In this document: piece after piece, positions 32,933 through 41,450 of the stretch
Position numbering within the stretch: the stretch's first letter is position 1
Layout of the letters: every line of letters begins with the position of its first letter
From: Vibrio echinoideorum
Lineage (GTDB): Bacteria; Pseudomonadota; Gammaproteobacteria; Enterobacterales; Vibrionaceae
NCBI RefSeq assembly: GCF_024347455.1
Contig: NZ_AP025485.1
Location: forward strand, 1-64,000
Reading direction: 5' to 3'
DNA length: 64,000 bases
Translations under genes and position numbers: made by a program
Notes under the pieces: generated by a model
Database searches by the model: none
The model's input: only the letters and a program-made list of their open reading frames with translations
Told to the model about the DNA's origin: nothing

Positions 32933-33904
32933 TCAACTGTTTTTACTCAGTTTTTGCCGGATGTACGACTCTATATCCTCGGTTAGTTCTTTCGGTAAGC
33001 GGGAAAATTCAAATGATTTTTTACGCCCGTCAGCACTGGTTTTTAATCGAGCATAAGTATTCTTGTTTCCGTAAATCGCTAACTCCTCAACTTTCTGCTG
33101 AGGCTTAGACTCATCATCAACCAAATGTTCTAATTTCGTCTCATAATACTCAAGTAACTTAGCTTGAATATCAGAAACATCGGTAGCTTTGGTGTTGAAT
33201 GAGGCAAGTTCATTCTCAACAAAGGTTTCAACGCTGAGTTTCGTTTTGGCGAGGGTTCGTTCAATCTTTCCAAGTCTGGTATAGAACGTAGTCGGAATAC
33301 CTTCGCAATCAGGGAATGATTCGATTAGTGCTTTGTTTAGTTTTGCAGCATTGAGTTTTTTTCGAATAGTGACAATGCTGACACCAAACTCTTTTCCTAT
33401 TTGAACCAAATCATCAGAACTAATACCTTGTTCTTCTGCATAATTTAGGTATTTCATACCTACCTCACGCCATGAAAAAAATCTAACCTTTTGCGTCAGT
33501 TCAACATAGGCCGCAATGTCTTTCGCACTTGGCAGTTCATCCAAGACCCATAGTGGTAAATCTCGTCCTGCCTTGATCCCACAAAAACGACGACGTGTCG
33601 CATCAAAAAGTTCATACCGTTCTAGTTCTTTGTTGAAGTACGCTACACCCTCTTGTTTGATACCCTCTGCCAATACTTCTGGGTAAATGTCTCTTACGGC
33701 CTCCAATGTCAAAGACTCTTGGTGGCGGGTGTTTAGAGGGTGAGCTATGGTCTTACTCTCAAGCTCTGCGGCCGGAATGATTACATGACGAGCTTTATAG
33801 TCAGTCTGGCCAAACTTAATTGTTTTTATCATTGGTGCATTTTGATTCGATAAACTTAAACCAGAACCGATCGATAGATTGCCTTTCTTATTTGGACGTT
33901 TCAT
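32933..33904 (-). CDS. parB: ParB partition protein (Vibrio chromosome-II-like)
   Basis: 323 aa. N-terminal ParB/Srx-type region (about 50-130; residues HPLNTRHQESL, YFNKELERYELFDATRRRFC), then a central helix-turn-helix (about 150-200; EEQGISSDDLVQIGKEFGVSIVTIRKKL). It starts 8 nt after parA with GCAGAG upstream. ParB binds centromere parS sites and works with ParA to segregate plasmid copies. Length and layout match ParB2-type proteins of vibrios. Confidence 0.88.
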   Translation of the reverse strand: MKRPNKKGNLSIGSGLSLSNQNAPMIKTIKFGQTDYKARHVIIPAAELESKTIAHPLNTRHQESLTLEAVRDIYPEVLAEGIKQEGVAYFNKELERYELFDATRRRFCGIKAGRDLPLWVLDELPSAKDIAAYVELTQKVRFFSWREVGMKYLNYAEEQGISSDDLVQIGKEFGVSIVTIRKKLNAAKLNKALIESFPDCEGIPTTFYTRLGKIERTLAKTKLSVETFVENELASFNTKATDVSDIQAKLLEYYETKLEHLVDDESKPQQKVEELAIYGNKNTYARLKTSADGRKKSFEFSRLPKELTEDIESYIRQKLSKNS

Positions 33905-33912
33905 AGCTCTGC

Positions 33913-35163
33913 CTATTTAATTGCTAATTGAATCAATTCATTCTTGAACTGTTTATAAAATAAATTCACTGAGCTCACTGCCACATCAAATTGCTTGCTG
34001 GTACAGACTTCTTCTGACTTTTTTATATCTAAGACAGTTCGTCCAATGTTAGCTGTAGCGGTAAACGCATCACTGTGTGCAATGGTCGACGTCATCAGGT
34101 TGTTACGCACAGAGCGCATGAGTTTTTGGAACGTGTCGTATTCGGGTTTGCTTGATTCTTGATAGTTTACTGCTGCCAGTTTATACCACTGTAAATTACT
34201 ACCCATAGATGGGAGTGACTCTAGACGATCTGAAAGGTTGCTCATGAAATTCGTGGTTGAAGCATAGTCATAGTAGCGAGGTGTCACCGGAACAAGCAGC
34301 ATTTCGGCTGCTTCTAATGCTGACCATGTGATAGGGCTATCTTGGGGTGGCATATCTACAAAGATAACATCAAATACTTCTTTTAGGATTGGCAGTACAA
34401 CCTCTGAAAACTTACGTAATAAGCGTACTTGCTCATTTTCATCAAGCTGCCAATAAGTATCTACAAAGCGTTCATCGCTTGGGAAAGCGGTAATCACAGA
34501 TAAATTACTAAGGTGTGTAGAAAACGCGCACTGCTTAATTATCTCTTCAATCGTATAGCCATTTTTCAATAGTGCATTCACAGCATTATCTTCATTGTCT
34601 GGCTCAAACTCTGCTAGAAGAATATCTGTCATGGTAACGTAAATACTGTCTTCTGCGATTTGCATTGTGCCTTGTCCCGCAGAGCCTTGGGGATCAAGAT
34701 CAAGTATTAATACGCGAGCATTTAGATCTAAATCCAATGCGGTGGCCGTTGCTAAGGCTAAAGTCGTACTCGTTTTACCGGTACCGCCTTTGTGGTTCGT
34801 GACAACGATTAGTTTACTGTCGTGGTGCTCGTGAAATTTAGGAACGCCAAAGTGTTCCATGAGTATGTGTACTTGATCATTAGTGTAAAGGTGCGCTTTT
34901 CCTTGTGATGTGTGCTCTCCAATTAATCCAAGTTCTTCTGCCTCAGTCAGCTTCTTTTTGAACGTCGGTTTAGTGGTGCGAAGCTGCTTTATAACTTCTG
35001 TTTTATTCAAACTGTGGTTGTAAATTAGACGGTCAACACCATCCACCAAGTCCTCATCTGTCACGTTAATTCTTAGTTGCGTTTTAAGCGCTTCTTCTAA
35101 GTGCGATTGCTCTTGGTTCATGTTTATTGCGGTTTGTCTAATTGACTGTAGGACGACGTTCAT
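33913..35163 (-). CDS. parA: ParA partition ATPase, type Ia with N-terminal HTH
   Basis: 416 aa. The N-terminal helix-turn-helix (about 50-105; KTEVIKQLRTTKPTFKKKLTEAEELG) precedes the Walker ATPase: deviant Walker A NHKGGTGKTSTT (about 124-135), A' LILDLDPQGSAG (about 153-164) and B FVDMPPQ (about 254). Type Ia ParA proteins also repress their own promoter, and dyads TTTACC/GGTAAA lie just upstream. The best guide to family is Vibrio ParA2. Confidence 0.92.
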   Translation of the reverse strand: MNVVLQSIRQTAINMNQEQSHLEEALKTQLRINVTDEDLVDGVDRLIYNHSLNKTEVIKQLRTTKPTFKKKLTEAEELGLIGEHTSQGKAHLYTNDQVHILMEHFGVPKFHEHHDSKLIVVTNHKGGTGKTSTTLALATATALDLDLNARVLILDLDPQGSAGQGTMQIAEDSIYVTMTDILLAEFEPDNEDNAVNALLKNGYTIEEIIKQCAFSTHLSNLSVITAFPSDERFVDTYWQLDENEQVRLLRKFSEVVLPILKEVFDVIFVDMPPQDSPITWSALEAAEMLLVPVTPRYYDYASTTNFMSNLSDRLESLPSMGSNLQWYKLAAVNYQESSKPEYDTFQKLMRSVRNNLMTSTIAHSDAFTATANIGRTVLDIKKSEEVCTSKQFDVAVSSVNLFYKQFKNELIQLAIK

Positions 35164-35210
35164 ATCTATAACTCCATGAAAGATAAATCTCTATACATAT
35201 TAACAGTGGC

Positions 35211-35249
35211 TTTACCAATGTAAAGGTCATTTTACCATTTTTGGGTAAA
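35211..35249. promoter_or_regulatory. Likely parA operator / parS-like dyads
   Basis: TTTACCAATGTAAA (35211-35224) and TTTACC-N7-GGTAAA (35231-35249), 47-86 bp upstream of the parA start. The first resembles the vibrio parS2 consensus TTTACANTGTAAA with one extra central base. These are plausible sites for ParA autorepression or ParB. Confidence 0.55.
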
Positions 35250-35269
35250 TTATTTCTTTTGGTGTTTGT

Positions 35270-35291
35270 GGGGAAAAACCCCCCTTTTTTT
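35270..35291 (+). terminator. Second GGGGAAAAACCCC terminator, upstream of parA
   Basis: GGGG/CCCC stem, AAAAA loop, T7, reading on the plus strand toward the leading region. Confidence 0.55.
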
Positions 35292-35328
35292 ATTTTTTAG
35301 CAATTCACTATCTTAAAAACTGTGGTGG

Positions 35329-35725
35329 ACCTGGGCGTTACCCTTTGGGCAAGGCTTTTCGCTTGTATCTTTTCATCTATGGCCTAAGAGTGGCATCACC
35401 CTGATGAGTCACTCCGTGCCGCCCCAGGGTGTGCCTCTCTACAGTCCCTATCTAAAAGGATATCGCTGCAATCCTGAACGCCAGCGCCTCGTCATTCTTC
35501 CTCGTTGCCGTTCGTCGTACCTTCTCACTCCTTTCACTGACATCCATTAAGTTCGAGTAAGGGCTTGTGTCTTATGTGCCAGTTTCCCTTTCGACTCGCA
35601 TCATTTGATGGGGCTCGCAGGCTGTTGACCCTCCTAAATCAGAACCTTCTCTGCAAGGGTAAATGAACGCTTCGCGCCCCTGCAGAGAAGAACCCTGTTT
35701 GAGGTAGGGACAGCCAAGCGGCTCC
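35329..35725 (+). promoter_or_regulatory. Frpo-like leading-region element L1
   Basis: A 5' block conserved with L2 and L3 (about 35329-35545; TGGGCGTTACCC, CTATGGCCTAAGAGTG, CTATCTAAAAGGATATCGC) is followed by a long multi-tier hairpin. Its inner stem CTTCTCTGCA / TGCAGAGAAG (35646-35690) has loop AAATGAACGCTTCGCG; the outer arms pair GGCTGTT with GACAGCC. It ends 35 bp before the gene at 35761. A stem that keeps pairing while its sequence differs among copies suggests a single-stranded promoter as in F Frpo. Confidence 0.65.
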
Positions 35726-35760
35726 ATAAAAGTGATACTCAAACAGAAAGGAAACTCCTC

Positions 35761-36192
35761 ATGGCACAACGACACTCAAGCCCAACTCTCTCTAAATCGA
35801 TGTTCAGCGACCAGCGTTTCGCCGCTGGGCACGAAAGCTCACCAAAAAATGATATCTCTAGTCCGATCGTTGAACGTGCAGTTCGTTCGACCGTTTCAGC
35901 GACGGTTTCAAAAGGACTTATCTGGGTGAATTCCACTGACTTTAATTCGAGCGTTCGAGCGGTCAAAGTGCATGAGATTTTACTTAAGGAGTTTGGTTAT
36001 ACCGACTCTTTGATCTTGGAGGAAAGCCAGAAAGGCAAAGGGGTGAGCATTAGCGTATGTGACCGAGTGACGACGGTAAAACAGATGCGAGAAGATTACG
36101 CCTACGCGAAAAAAGAAGAGAGAAACGTTGAAACGACCGCTAAGCATCAAGCAATAGCGAAAGACCTTCTAACTAGTTTGTATGGCCAATAA
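35761..36192 (+). CDS. Leading-region protein of unknown function (after L1)
   Basis: 143 aa with GAAAGGAAACTC before the ATG. The N-terminal about 35 residues (HESSPKNDIS at about 25-34) are shared with the protein at 40206; beyond that the two diverge completely. The C-terminal part is charged (KQMREDYAYAKKEERN). Not recognised. Its place as first leading-region gene suggests early expression in the recipient, where anti-defence or SOS-control proteins are usual; that is inference. Confidence 0.65.
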   Translation: MAQRHSSPTLSKSMFSDQRFAAGHESSPKNDISSPIVERAVRSTVSATVSKGLIWVNSTDFNSSVRAVKVHEILLKEFGYTDSLILEESQKGKGVSISVCDRVTTVKQMREDYAYAKKEERNVETTAKHQAIAKDLLTSLYGQ

Positions 36193-36243
36193 CACGGACT
36201 GAGCGCCGCCCATCACGACTTTAAATATTAAAAGGGATCTATT

Positions 36244-36729
36244 ATGTCTGTACTTGCTAACTACTCTAATCACAGCCTTTTCTCAGTCGAAGAAAAAGAT
36301 ATATTGAGCCATGCCGCGAGCATTTTAAAATCTAAGTTGTTTGTGTCAGAGCAGACGCCACTCAATTCCCCTGAATTGGTGAAGTCATTTTGTCAGACTT
36401 CACTCGCCTCCAATGAAAGCGAAGTGTTTGGGGTGATCTTTCTTGATAGTCAGCATCGGGTTTTACGCACAAAAGAGATGTTTAGCGGAACCATTGACGC
36501 CGCATCCGTTTACCCTCGTGAAGTGGTCAAAGAGTCACTGGCCACAAACGCAAGTGCAGTCATTTTTTATCATAATCATCCCAGCGGTGATGCCACACCC
36601 AGCCAAGCCGATCGACGTATTACTCGACGACTGACTGACGCGTTAGCCTTGGTTGATATTCGAGTACTCGATCACTTCGTGGTGTCTTTTGAAGATGTGG
36701 TGTCGTTTGCGGAGCGTGGTTGGATATAA
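36244..36729 (+). CDS. radC: RadC-like JAB/MPN+ protein
   Basis: 161 aa. The MPN+ metal site is complete: [14 protein letters not shown] (about 117-130; His-x-His and Asp), with an upstream Glu in [16 protein letters not shown]. It lacks the N-terminal HhH domain of chromosomal RadC, a short form common on plasmids and phages. The activity is not established (a deubiquitinase-like zinc protease fold). It lies 51 bp after the first leading-region gene. Confidence 0.85.
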   Translation: MSVLANYSNHSLFSVEEKDILSHAASILKSKLFVSEQTPLNSPELVKSFCQTSLASNESEVFGVIFLDSQHRVLRTKEMFSGTIDAASVYPREVVKESLATNASAVIFYHNHPSGDATPSQADRRITRRLTDALALVDIRVLDHFVVSFEDVVSFAERGWI

Positions 36730-36753
36730 CCATTAGTTAGTGAAAAATGTCTC

Positions 36754-36781
36754 TCATTCACGCCTATTCTGGCGTGAATGA
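36754..36781 (+). terminator. Hairpin after radC
   Basis: TCATTCACGCC / GGCGTGAATGA, 11-bp perfect stem with a 6-nt loop but no T run. Confidence 0.5.
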
Positions 36782-36832
36782 CTTCGGTAACGTAATGCAG
36801 TAAACTAAAGACAATTAAATAAGGTTTCTATT

Positions 36833-37084
36833 ATGTCTGAATCAAGCAAAGTCACATTAAGCGTTGAAGAGCTGATCAACCTAACCGCTCATGCTGCCAC
36901 TCAAGAGCAGTTAAATGATACGCGTAAAGAACTCGATCAGAAGATCGAAGCGGTTCGGAATGAGGTCCTGGGGGTTCGTAATGAAGTGAGTTCCCTTAAA
37001 AACCTCATTATTGCAACAGCCTTCGCGATGATTGCGACGGTAGCCGGTGCCGCGTTTTGGGTTGGTAGTCATATCAACGTTTAA
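36833..37084 (+). CDS. Small coiled-coil, tail-anchored membrane protein
   Basis: 83 aa. Coiled coil at about 20-55 (EQLNDTRKELDQKIEAVRNE, then VLGVRNEVSSLKN) followed by one C-terminal transmembrane helix (about 58-76). Resembles DUF1640/bdr-type proteins. It is in the leading region, followed by a strong terminator. Role unknown; a membrane-docked protein made early in the recipient is plausible. Confidence 0.6.
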   Translation: MSESSKVTLSVEELINLTAHAATQEQLNDTRKELDQKIEAVRNEVLGVRNEVSSLKNLIIATAFAMIATVAGAAFWVGSHINV

Positions 37085-37103
37085 TGTTCAAATATGTTTT
37101 CTG

Positions 37104-37134
37104 AAATGCCTCTTATCCTAGAGGCATTTTTTTT
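37104..37134 (+). terminator. Rho-independent terminator
   Basis: AAATGCCTCT / AGAGGCATTT stem, loop TATCCT, then T8. A related hairpin follows the next gene at 39515. Confidence 0.85.
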
Positions 37135-37149
37135 GTCCTCGTTATGTCC

Positions 37150-37770
37150 TTCGATCGCTTCAACGCTCGCGCTAAAAGACGTTGAGCCAAAGGCTCGACC
37201 GCAAGCGGTCGTCAAGCTGGCTCTCAGTAGGGCTGTAGGCCCATTGGCTCGGTGCTTGATTGTATTGCTGTGTATTGATGTCAATTTGTGGTTACGTGGC
37301 TGATAGGGCTTAATTGGCGAGTTTTTTATGATGATCGTTTAAAGCGGATTTGAAGCACAGCGTCGTGATAAGGGCTTAACTTGGGCGTTACCCCTACGGG
37401 GCAAGGCTTTTCGCTTGTATCTTTCATCTATGGCCTAAGAGTGGCATCACCCTGGTGAGTCACTGCGTGCCGCCCCAGAATGTGCCTATCTAAGTCCCTA
37501 TCTAAAAGGATATCGCTGCAATCCTGAACGCCTGCGCCTCGTCATTCTTCCTCGTTGCCGCTCGTCGTGCCTCCTCACTCCTTTCACTGACTGAACGAAA
37601 GAATCTGTAAGATGGATTTTGTTTTTCGCCTGTCTTTTTTCCTTTGATTTCTCATTACCGTGTCGCGGTCTTCCTGCTTAACGTCCCAAATCAGAACCCC
37701 CAAAACAAGGGTATATGAACGCTTCGCGCCCTTGTTTTGATGAACCGTGATTTTGGGTCGAGCAGTCAGG
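37150..37770 (+). promoter_or_regulatory. Frpo-like leading-region element L2 with upstream repeat
   Basis: 37150-37376 (CTAAAAGACGTTGAGCCAAA, CTGATAGGGCTTAATTG) is duplicated at 39577-39782. 37377-37600 is the block shared with L1 and L3. The hairpin at 37685-37757 has inner stem CAAAACAAGGG / CCCTTGTTTTG (37701-37739), outer stem CCCAAATCA / TGATTTTGGG, and conserved loop TATATGAACGCTTCGCG. It ends 39 bp before the DUF3560 gene. Confidence 0.65.
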
Positions 37771-37808
37771 CGACAACGGGAATGAAAAATTAATCAAAGG
37801 AAAAACTT

Positions 37809-39506
37809 ATGACAGACTCAATCCTTAATCCATCAACAGCTTCTAACGTTCAATCCGCGACAAACGTATCCCCGTTTGAGCCGTCAGGCTCATCCAAGAA
37901 TGAATTTTTGAAGCGCTTCTCTGGTCATAAGTTGCGTAAAAATGCGAAGGCTAAAATTACGAAGCTGTTGGAATATGCTGACACGTTGATCTTAAAAACT
38001 CAGTCAATGGGGATGGATGATTGCTTTAGAAGTAATGAGCCTGTCACGATGGATAAATCCGAATTTTGGGATTGGTACGAAAAGAACTACAGCGACATGG
38101 TTATTTTATTAACCATCCGTGAAGGCGCTCTAGTGAAAGTGCAGGTCTGTGACTGTATCTATCATTTTTCTAATGATGTGGTGATGACGTTCTCTTTGGA
38201 TGGAGAGGAGGCGCAAAGCACTATTATTGAGGGGGAATGCTCAGAAGTGGAGGGCACCGAAGAAGTGAAAGAGCCGGTGCAGCTTGCCCCGTTCGACCAA
38301 TACGTACACCTGGAAAAGACCGCCGTTGTGAAGCAAGTGATTATTGATTGGAGTGAATCCAATTTATTATCTGATGGCAATGCGTACACCCTTGATGATT
38401 ACAACAAAAAAGCAAGTCAAGAAGCTATGGAAGTGGGCCGCAATAACGGTTACACCAAGACGATGATGTATATCGAGTTTGATAATGGTGACTTGGAGCG
38501 ATTTAGACATGATATTGATGCGGATCACCCAACGCTGAACCACTATTACGCTGCTGTGACTGAGACAAAATTGATGGGCTTGTCTAAAGTGCGCTTTACG
38601 TTTGAGCAAGTGACAAAGGCATTGATTGACGGTTATCTTTCCCCGCTTAACAGTGATGAGAAAAAGCCAACACCGCCACCACAAGATAACACCCGAAAAG
38701 TGGTAGCGCTGGGAGACTATCAAGAGCGACAAGAAGCGAAGCGCGATAGATTAGAAGAGCGTGCCGCTAAAGCTGAAGCGGTCTCTAATGAGCGATTTAA
38801 TACCGCGAGTACATTAGGGAAAATGTTACCGTTCGGTCAGCCAATCCTGGTTGGTCACCATTCAGAAGCGAAGCACCGTAAACACGCGGAGAGCATCAAT
38901 ACCAACATGCGTAAAAGCGTAGAGGCTCAGGATAAAGCGGAATATCTGAGCCGTCGCGCTGATAGTGTAGGCTCTGCCGGTATCGCGTCAGACGACCCAG
39001 AAGCGGTTGAAAAATTGAAGAAAAAGCTCGAGGGTTTGATTAAAAGTCATGAACTCATGAAAGCCGTTAATAAGATCGTTCGCTCTAGTCATATGACCGA
39101 GGAAGACAAGATCGAATATTTGGTTAATACACACGGACAGACAGAAGAAAGAGCAAAAAAATTATTACGCCCGTGTGAGTTTTTTGGAAAGTTTGGCTTT
39201 GATGCATACGCACTACAGAATAGTAATGCCAATATCCGAACAACTAGAAAGCGTTTAGAGCACTTGGAAGCGTTGCACAACGAAGCGCCATTACAGGGTA
39301 ACGGCGAGGCAATGGGGACGGCTTGGGAGCTGTACGAAGAAGAGGGCCGCATTAAGTTTTTATTTGACGGTATTCCAGCCGAAGAGGTGCGCAAAAAATT
39401 AAAAAGTAACGGTTTTAAATGGTCACGATACTCTAAAGCGTGGGTGCGTAAACTGACGCCCAACGCGGTCTTTGTGACAAAACGACTCATTACTTTATTC
39501 GCTTAA
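37809..39506 (+). CDS. DUF3560-domain leading-region protein
   Basis: 565 aa with AAAGGAAAAACTT upstream of the ATG. The central region at about 300-395 (YQERQEAKRDRLEERA; FGQPILVGHHSEAKHRKHAE; AQDKAEYLSRRA) is the characteristic DUF3560 motif set, seen in large leading-region proteins of conjugative plasmids. The final 45 residues (IRKKLKSNGFKWSRYSKAWV-like) are a common C-terminal module. The N terminus shares VSPFE...SSKNE with its two neighbours downstream of L1 and L3. Function not established. Confidence 0.78.
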   Translation: MTDSILNPSTASNVQSATNVSPFEPSGSSKNEFLKRFSGHKLRKNAKAKITKLLEYADTLILKTQSMGMDDCFRSNEPVTMDKSEFWDWYEKNYSDMVILLTIREGALVKVQVCDCIYHFSNDVVMTFSLDGEEAQSTIIEGECSEVEGTEEVKEPVQLAPFDQYVHLEKTAVVKQVIIDWSESNLLSDGNAYTLDDYNKKASQEAMEVGRNNGYTKTMMYIEFDNGDLERFRHDIDADHPTLNHYYAAVTETKLMGLSKVRFTFEQVTKALIDGYLSPLNSDEKKPTPPPQDNTRKVVALGDYQERQEAKRDRLEERAAKAEAVSNERFNTASTLGKMLPFGQPILVGHHSEAKHRKHAESINTNMRKSVEAQDKAEYLSRRADSVGSAGIASDDPEAVEKLKKKLEGLIKSHELMKAVNKIVRSSHMTEEDKIEYLVNTHGQTEERAKKLLRPCEFFGKFGFDAYALQNSNANIRTTRKRLEHLEALHNEAPLQGNGEAMGTAWELYEEEGRIKFLFDGIPAEEVRKKLKSNGFKWSRYSKAWVRKLTPNAVFVTKRLITLFA

Positions 39507-39514
39507 AACCGAAT

Positions 39515-39545
39515 GAGATGCCTCTTAGTCTGGAGGCATCATTTT
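39515..39545 (+). terminator. Terminator after the DUF3560 gene
   Basis: GATGCCTC / GAGGCATC stem followed by ATTTTCCTTT; degenerate copy of the 37104 terminator. Confidence 0.65.
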
Positions 39546-39576
39546 CCTTTGTGATTTCCGTGAACGCTGTGATCGC

Positions 39577-40175
39577 GCTAAAAGACGTTGAGCCAAAGGC
39601 TCGACCGCAAGCGGTCGCCAAACTGGCTCTCAGGAGGACTGTAGACCCATTAAATTGATGTTTGATTGTATTACAGTGTATTGGTATCAATTTGTGGTTG
39701 CGTGGCTGATAGGGCTTAATTGACGAGTTTTTTATGATGATAGTTTAAAGCGGATTTGAAGCACAGCGTCGTGATAAGGGCTTAACTTGGGCGTTACCCT
39801 TCGGGCAAGGCTTTTCGCTTGTATCTTTTATCTATGGCCTAAGAGTGACATCACCCTGGTGAGTCACTGCGTGCCGCCCCAGGATGTGCCTCTCTACAGC
39901 CCCTATCTAAAAGGATATCGCTGCAATCCTGAACGCACTCCTCTCACTTCGTTCGCTACGCCTCGTCGTACCTCCTCGTTGCTTTCCCTACCTTTGAATA
40001 AGTTCGAGTAAGGCTTGTTTTCTTATGCGCCGATTTCCTTTCACTCGCATCATTTACGGGCTCGCAGGCTGTTAACCGTCTCTCCCCACAACCTGATTTG
40101 CAAGGGTAAATGAACGCTGCGCGCCCTTGCAAAGCAGAACGATGGTGAGAGAGCGGACAGCCAAGCGGCTCCGAA
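39577..40175 (+). promoter_or_regulatory. Frpo-like leading-region element L3 with upstream repeat
   Basis: The upstream repeat and core match L2. Core from about 39783 (ACTTGGGCGTTACCC). The hairpin has inner stem TTTGCAAGGG / CCCTTGCAAA (40097-40133), conserved loop TAAATGAACGCTGCGCG, outer CTCTC.CCAC / GGTGAGAGAG, and the outermost GGCTGTT / GGACAGCC. It ends about 30 bp before the gene at 40206. Confidence 0.65.
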
Positions 40176-40205
40176 AAGTGATACTCAAACAAAAGGAAAA
40201 TCCTC

Positions 40206-40589
40206 ATGGCGCAACAAAATTCAAACCTAACTCTCTCTAATTCAAATTCAGTGACCAGCGTTTCGCCGCTGGAGCACGAAAGCTCACCAAAAAATGATAT
40301 CTCTAAGCGCGTGCACCCAGTAGGGCTAAGTCGTGATGTTGTCCTATCAGGAACAACATCTGTGGAAAATATTATCGTGATTGCCGCTCATGTAAAAGCA
40401 AGAGCCAGGCATTCCAGTGTTTGGCTAGAACTGACGGTTTTATTCCCAGAAACAGAACTCAATAAGCCGTACTGGGGGCAAGGCATTGCGAGAGGTCATG
40501 TGATTACTGAGACGAATAAAGTAGGGCTGAATAGTCGTGCTGTCGTCATGGGGTGGGTGACAGATAGCCATCAATATATCGAAGTATAA
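40206..40589 (+). CDS. Leading-region protein of unknown function (after L3)
   Basis: 127 aa with AAAAGGAAAATCC upstream. The first about 33 residues parallel those at 35761, with VSPLEHESSPKNDIS; the remainder is a beta-rich domain (VWLELTVLFPETEL, GIARGHVITETNKVG). Not recognised. Its N-terminal DNA is conserved with 35761 through a region read in a different frame, so the DNA rather than the protein appears to be under constraint there. Confidence 0.6.
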   Translation: MAQQNSNLTLSNSNSVTSVSPLEHESSPKNDISKRVHPVGLSRDVVLSGTTSVENIIVIAAHVKARARHSSVWLELTVLFPETELNKPYWGQGIARGHVITETNKVGLNSRAVVMGWVTDSHQYIEV

Positions 40590-40629
40590 AGACTTGATAC
40601 CCCTTAGTTATAAAATGGAGACTTAAATA

Positions 40630-41016
40630 ATGAAATATCTCTCACACTATATTCAAGACAAACAAACTCAGGCTTTTAATGATGCTGGGGCGTTCTTTGC
40701 TTTTTCTAATCAACAGTTCGATGAGGCAAAAAAAGATAGCGTGAAATACGCATCACTAGGCATGGGGTTAATTTGCCCAGTTGATAATGCCAAGCAATTA
40801 ATGACTCGTTTAGATTCCATCGCTCAAGAAGGGATCGCCGAAGATATCAAAGAGAACGGGAAAAAGGCGATCATTCGTCGTGAGTTATTTAATCACGAAT
40901 GTTTCTACACCAATGATATTTGTGATTGTGTGGAAAAGCTCGAAGGGTATGGCATCACTTACGATGAAATTTATGAAGTGTTTAATCATATTCGTAAAAC
41001 GGAAGACGTTTATTAG
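40630..41016 (+). CDS. Conserved plasmid leading-region protein, unknown
   Basis: 128 aa. The N-terminal TQAFNDAGAFFAFSNQQFDE (about 14-33) is a pattern I associate with small proteins on conjugative plasmids (DUF7659-like), with a repeated helix and Cys pair later (CFYTNDICDC). GGAG lies 11 nt before the ATG. Possibly an early-expressed anti-defence or regulatory factor, but no activity is known to me. Confidence 0.6.
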   Translation: MKYLSHYIQDKQTQAFNDAGAFFAFSNQQFDEAKKDSVKYASLGMGLICPVDNAKQLMTRLDSIAQEGIAEDIKENGKKAIIRRELFNHECFYTNDICDCVEKLEGYGITYDEIYEVFNHIRKTEDVY

Positions 41017-41032
41017 GCGTTAACATTAAAGC

Positions 41033-41064
41033 GCCTTGATATTTGTTCCATCAAATATCAAGGC
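41033..41064 (+). terminator. 13-bp hairpin between leading-region genes
   Basis: GCCTTGATATTTG / CAAATATCAAGGC with loop TTCCAT. No T run; may stabilise mRNA or attenuate. Confidence 0.5.
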
Positions 41065-41092
41065 ATGTTCAATTACATCGGAGTTAGATTTA

Positions 41093-41428
41093 ATGAACAT
41101 TCTGAATGCTACACAAGATAGAGAAGAAACGAAAGCAAAATGTTACTTTTGTACGGCCGTGCCGTTCTCGCTGGGTAAAGTGGTCTATACGCAAGGTATT
41201 GAGCAGTTATTAGATAATAATGTCGGTGCTAACTTGTCGATTTATTTGCAGCGTCACCAAAGTGGAGATTGGGGAGAGACTTGCATTGAAGATAAAATCA
41301 CCAATGACGAAGCAACCAAAACAGGCGAGAGAGTGATATCGAATTATACGATTTGTGATCAATCGGTTTGGATAATAACTGAACGTGACCGCAGCGTGAC
41401 CACAATTTTATTACCTTGTGAATATTGA
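41093..41428 (+). CDS. Conserved plasmid-associated small protein
   Basis: 111 aa from the ATG at 41093 (CGGAG 10 nt upstream). Pattern FSLGKVVYTQGIEQLLDNN and LQRHQSGDWGE (about 25-65) matches a family of plasmid-borne proteins often mislabelled as restriction subunits. No catalytic motif is visible. Ends near the start of the lytic transglycosylase gene. Confidence 0.65.
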   Translation: MNILNATQDREETKAKCYFCTAVPFSLGKVVYTQGIEQLLDNNVGANLSIYLQRHQSGDWGETCIEDKITNDEATKTGERVISNYTICDQSVWIITERDRSVTTILLPCEY

Positions 41429-41450
41429 TATCTCAATGGGATGGCATAAA

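Noticed and set aside
37094..37303. Plus- and minus-strand frames inside the leading-region repeats
   Set aside because: They follow the repeat structure, are present in both copies with frame disruption, and overlap the terminators and hairpins.
37809..39506. Antisense frames of 75-133 codons opposite the DUF3560 gene
   Set aside because: The plus-strand gene has a ribosome site and the DUF3560 motif set; antisense frames have neither.
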